A stretch of 34,267 bases of DNA. Origin: Oscillospiraceae bacterium. GTDB lineage: Bacteria; Bacillota; Clostridia; Oscillospirales; CAG-272. Below the pieces are notes generated by a model. The model ran no database searches. It saw nothing but the letters and a program-made list of their open reading frames with translations, and had not been told where the DNA came from. Below, one piece after another: positions 32,028 through 34,267 of this stretch. Made by a program: the position numbers and the translations under genes. Position 1 is the first letter of the stretch. Each line of letters starts with the position of its first letter. Where the stretch lies: contig SVRN01000022.1 of NCBI GenBank assembly GCA_015064805.1, positions 1-34,267 of the forward strand, read 5' to 3'.

Positions 32028-33255
32028 GGCCAACACCTCCTACCCATTGCGTGACGCGGAAATAGACGGGCACGTCGCTTGGAATTTCGATGGCGTTATT
32101 GTTGGTCGTTGCCACGAAGAAAATGACCTGAACGCCCCGCTCGCGCATGGCTTTATGAAAGCCGAGCATACGTTCGTTCAAAAACGAGGTGACCAGAACG
32201 ATATTGCCTCCGCGCGCATACAAGTGAGGACGGGCGATCATATCGTCCAGCAAATGCTCAACAGGGATGGTCATTTGCATGGGCAATGCGGCCAACATAC
32301 GGTAAGCGCGAATGACCTGTGCCTGGCGACGGTATTCCTCACTGCAAAAGATCTGCCTCCCTGCCTCGTCCTCCTCGGACAAGGGATGACCGTACTGCTC
32401 AACGGTCGGTACGTTGGCGATCAGCGCGACGGGAATGTCGCGTCGCACCGCGCTATCGAGGAGCGAGGCACAGACCGAGATGCAGTCCTCAATATACTGC
32501 GGCGTGCTGATCTCGGGCGGATTATTCTCAATGATCGCCGATTGCATATTCAATACGATATTATAGCTGTCGTTATATTGATATTCGGTCTCGCGCACGA
32601 CGGTGCGGCCAAGGCGCGCCGACTGCTTCCAGTCGATGGTGTTGAGCGGATCACGCATTTCGTAATCACGCACGCCGCAAAAGGCCATGGGATCGTGGAT
32701 CAGACCGCGAGGCAAAATGCGGTCCCCCGCATACGTCGGGCTGAGGGCCATGTGGGTGATCCACTCCTTGACACGCGGCAAAACGACCAGATGGCCGTGT
32801 CCCGCGCTCTCGGGCTCCAGGCGATACGAGGTCGCCATCATGCCAAGCGGGTCGTTATAAATGGCGATCATTTGCACGGCCTGTGCCGTATAAACGCCGC
32901 GCTTGCTCGCCAGAACACGCCATTTACGGCGGACGGTGGAATGCGGCTGCATGGTAAACACGCTTTGCACCGAAAAGCATTCGGTATCGTTTCCCGAGTA
33001 CAGCACGCCGTCCTCGACCAGCACGATCGTCAGACCCTCGGGCATGAGCGTTTCGGTTTTGAGAAACGAGATCGACTCGTCGCTCTCGTTGGTGATCTGC
33101 TGGATCAGATACAGATACTCCCCTTCAAACACCTCGTCCGTGCTGAATTCAAAATGATAGTGCAACGCCTGCTTGGTTTCTTTTTTCATCTTGCGCCGCA
33201 TCTCAAGGCAGGTGATGGTGACGGCGACCGCCAATAATAGGGCGATCCAATGCAT
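32017..33255 (-). CDS. DUF58-domain membrane-anchored protein
   Basis: A 412-residue protein with one N-terminal membrane helix (about 2-17), a beta-rich region (30-190) and a DUF58 domain with the signature GVRDYEMRDPLNTIDWKQSARLG split across residues about 213-236. DUF58 proteins have a von Willebrand A-like fold and are almost always encoded next to a MoxR AAA+ ATPase, which is thought to act on them as a chaperone. Here it follows MoxR by 35 bases and overlaps the next gene by 11 bases. AGGAGG precedes the ATG. The cellular role of most such pairs is unsettled; cell-envelope or stress functions are proposed. Confidence 0.9.
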   Translation of the reverse strand: MHWIALLLAVAVTITCLEMRRKMKKETKQALHYHFEFSTDEVFEGEYLYLIQQITNESDESISFLKTETLMPEGLTIVLVEDGVLYSGNDTECFSVQSVFTMQPHSTVRRKWRVLASKRGVYTAQAVQMIAIYNDPLGMMATSYRLEPESAGHGHLVVLPRVKEWITHMALSPTYAGDRILPRGLIHDPMAFCGVRDYEMRDPLNTIDWKQSARLGRTVVRETEYQYNDSYNIVLNMQSAIIENNPPEISTPQYIEDCISVCASLLDSAVRRDIPVALIANVPTVEQYGHPLSEEDEAGRQIFCSEEYRRQAQVIRAYRMLAALPMQMTIPVEHLLDDMIARPHLYARGGNIVLVTSFLNERMLGFHKAMRERGVQVIFFVATTNNNAIEIPSDVPVYFRVTQWVGGVGHAS

Positions 33256-33290
33256 AAGCTCCCTCCTTTCCTTTTACGATCGACCGGTCG

Positions 33291-34238
33291 TTACTGCAAC
33301 GGCGCGGGGATCTTAGAAAGGAGATATTCGATAATGGCTTCATTGGAGCCGCTGAGATGGATACTGCTCTGCGACTGGGAAATGATGCGGTGGGCAAGCA
33401 CGGGAACGGCCAGCTCGTTGACGTCGTCGGGAAGAACGAAATCACGGCCCTGCATAGCGGCCAGCGCACGCGCGGCGCATGTAAGAGCGACCGTGCCGCG
33501 AGGGCTGACGCCGAGCTTCACTTTATCGCTCTCGCGTGTCGCGCGAACGATACGCACGATATAGTCGCGAATGGCATCGCTGACCTGAACTTGTGCGATC
33601 TCCTCGCGGGCGGCAAGGACGTCTGCAGGCGTTGCCACGGGCGAAAGCTGCGCGATTGCCCCGCCTGCGCAGGTTCGCTCAACGATCTGCTTTTCGTCTG
33701 CCTCGTCGGGATAACCCGGGTGTAGCTTCATCATAAAGCGGTCGATCTGCGCCTCGGGAAGCGGAAATGTTCCCTGAAATTCGATGGGGTTCATGGTTGC
33801 CAGCACCATAAAGACCTCGGGCAACGGCAAAGATTCTCCGTCAATGGTCGCCTGGCGCTCTTCCATGCACTCAAGCAGCGCGGCTTGGGTGCGTGGCGTG
33901 GCGCGGTTGATCTCGTCCGCCAAAAACAGATTGGTGAAGATCGGGCCGCGGCGCAACACGAAATCTCCCGTTTGCTGGCGGTAGAAATTGATGCCAGTAA
34001 TATCGGACGGCAACAGGTCAGGCGTGAACTGCACGCGCTTATCCTGCGCGTCGAGCGACGCGGCAAGAGCACGCACAAGACTGGTCTTGCCCGTACCGGG
34101 AACGTCCTCGAGCAGAACGTGTCCACCCGCCAACAGCGAACACAGCATCAGGCGGATGGTCTTTTGCTTACCGTACAGCACACGGCTGACGTTGTCCTCA
34201 ATGTTTCGATAAAGTGTAGCGCTTTTGGTGGTTGTCAT
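33291..34238 (-). CDS. MoxR-family AAA+ ATPase
   Basis: A 315-residue ATPase of the MoxR clade. Walker A is VPGTGKT (46-52), Walker B FLADEIN (105-111), sensor 1 ATMNP (147-151), and the family block GTFPLPEAQIDRF follows (156-168). A C-terminal lid domain contains SPRGTVALTCAARALAAM. MoxR proteins form hexamers and remodel partner proteins, commonly VWA or DUF58 proteins. It is the first gene visible in the minus-strand operon. GGGGAGG lies seven bases before the ATG. The promoter would be at or beyond the end of the window; only an A/T-rich stretch (34257-34267) can be seen there. Confidence 0.95.
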   Translation of the reverse strand: MTTTKSATLYRNIEDNVSRVLYGKQKTIRLMLCSLLAGGHVLLEDVPGTGKTSLVRALAASLDAQDKRVQFTPDLLPSDITGINFYRQQTGDFVLRRGPIFTNLFLADEINRATPRTQAALLECMEERQATIDGESLPLPEVFMVLATMNPIEFQGTFPLPEAQIDRFMMKLHPGYPDEADEKQIVERTCAGGAIAQLSPVATPADVLAAREEIAQVQVSDAIRDYIVRIVRATRESDKVKLGVSPRGTVALTCAARALAAMQGRDFVLPDDVNELAVPVLAHRIISQSQSSIHLSGSNEAIIEYLLSKIPAPLQ

Positions 34239-34267
34239 GATGATGCCTCCCCATCTGTTTTATATAT

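Noticed and set aside
31942-33237. 431-residue plus-strand open frame over the DUF58 gene
   Set aside because: The minus strand encodes a complete DUF58 protein in an operon; the plus frame is His/Arg/Asp-rich without any domain.

Overview
The window looks like a chromosomal segment from an anaerobic gut-type member of the Bacillota, class Clostridia. The basis is strong AGGAGG-type ribosome binding sites, about fourteen near-consensus sigma-A promoters (mostly 17-bp spacers), Rho-independent terminators after most units, a diaminopimelate dehydrogenase of the Ddh type, and an ECF sigma factor followed by an overlapping anti-sigma gene. Genus and species cannot be read from the sequence. No insertion sequence, prophage, CRISPR array or origin was seen. 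All start choices below rest on ribosome binding site spacing, and several differ from the longest possible reading frame.

Region 1 (1-9432): a tRNA-Trp on the minus strand with its own promoter and terminator. Then, under one plus-strand promoter, four closely spaced genes: a MORN-repeat protein, an RtcB-type RNA ligase, a 1647-residue STAND-like protein (DUF4062, then a P-loop NTPase, then TPR-like helices), and a threonine-aldolase-like PLP enzyme. No terminator was found between them. This is the best candidate for an undescribed system: an RNA-repair enzyme beside a signal-sensing NTPase and a repeat scaffold.

Region 2 (9433-14490): single-gene units with their own promoters. They are a secreted, membrane-anchored protein with a discoidin-like domain and a long Pro-Thr-Asp-Asp repeat stalk, a uracil permease (UraA/NCS2), a GNAT acetyltransferase, and a TIR-domain protein with C-terminal membrane helices that keeps the WxxxE motif of NAD-cleaving TIRs.

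Region 3 (14491-18627): an auxin-efflux-carrier-family permease, then a ddh - GNAT - PHP-metallohydrolase operon ending in a strong hairpin shared with the convergent unit.

Region 4 (18628-25040): two large paralogous membrane proteins on the minus strand, each with one transmembrane helix, an extracytoplasmic domain and a beta-propeller-like C-terminus. One copy has an N-terminal XRE-type DNA-binding domain and the other has an acidic tail in its place. Divergent from the second copy is an iron-sulfur-flavoprotein-like gene.

Region 5 (25041-34267): an ECF sigma / anti-sigma pair, a Gfo/Idh/MocA oxidoreductase divergent from an AraC regulator with overlapping promoters, and a minus-strand operon of MoxR ATPase, DUF58 protein, a multi-spanning membrane protein, and two tandem paralogs with two membrane helices and a zinc ribbon.
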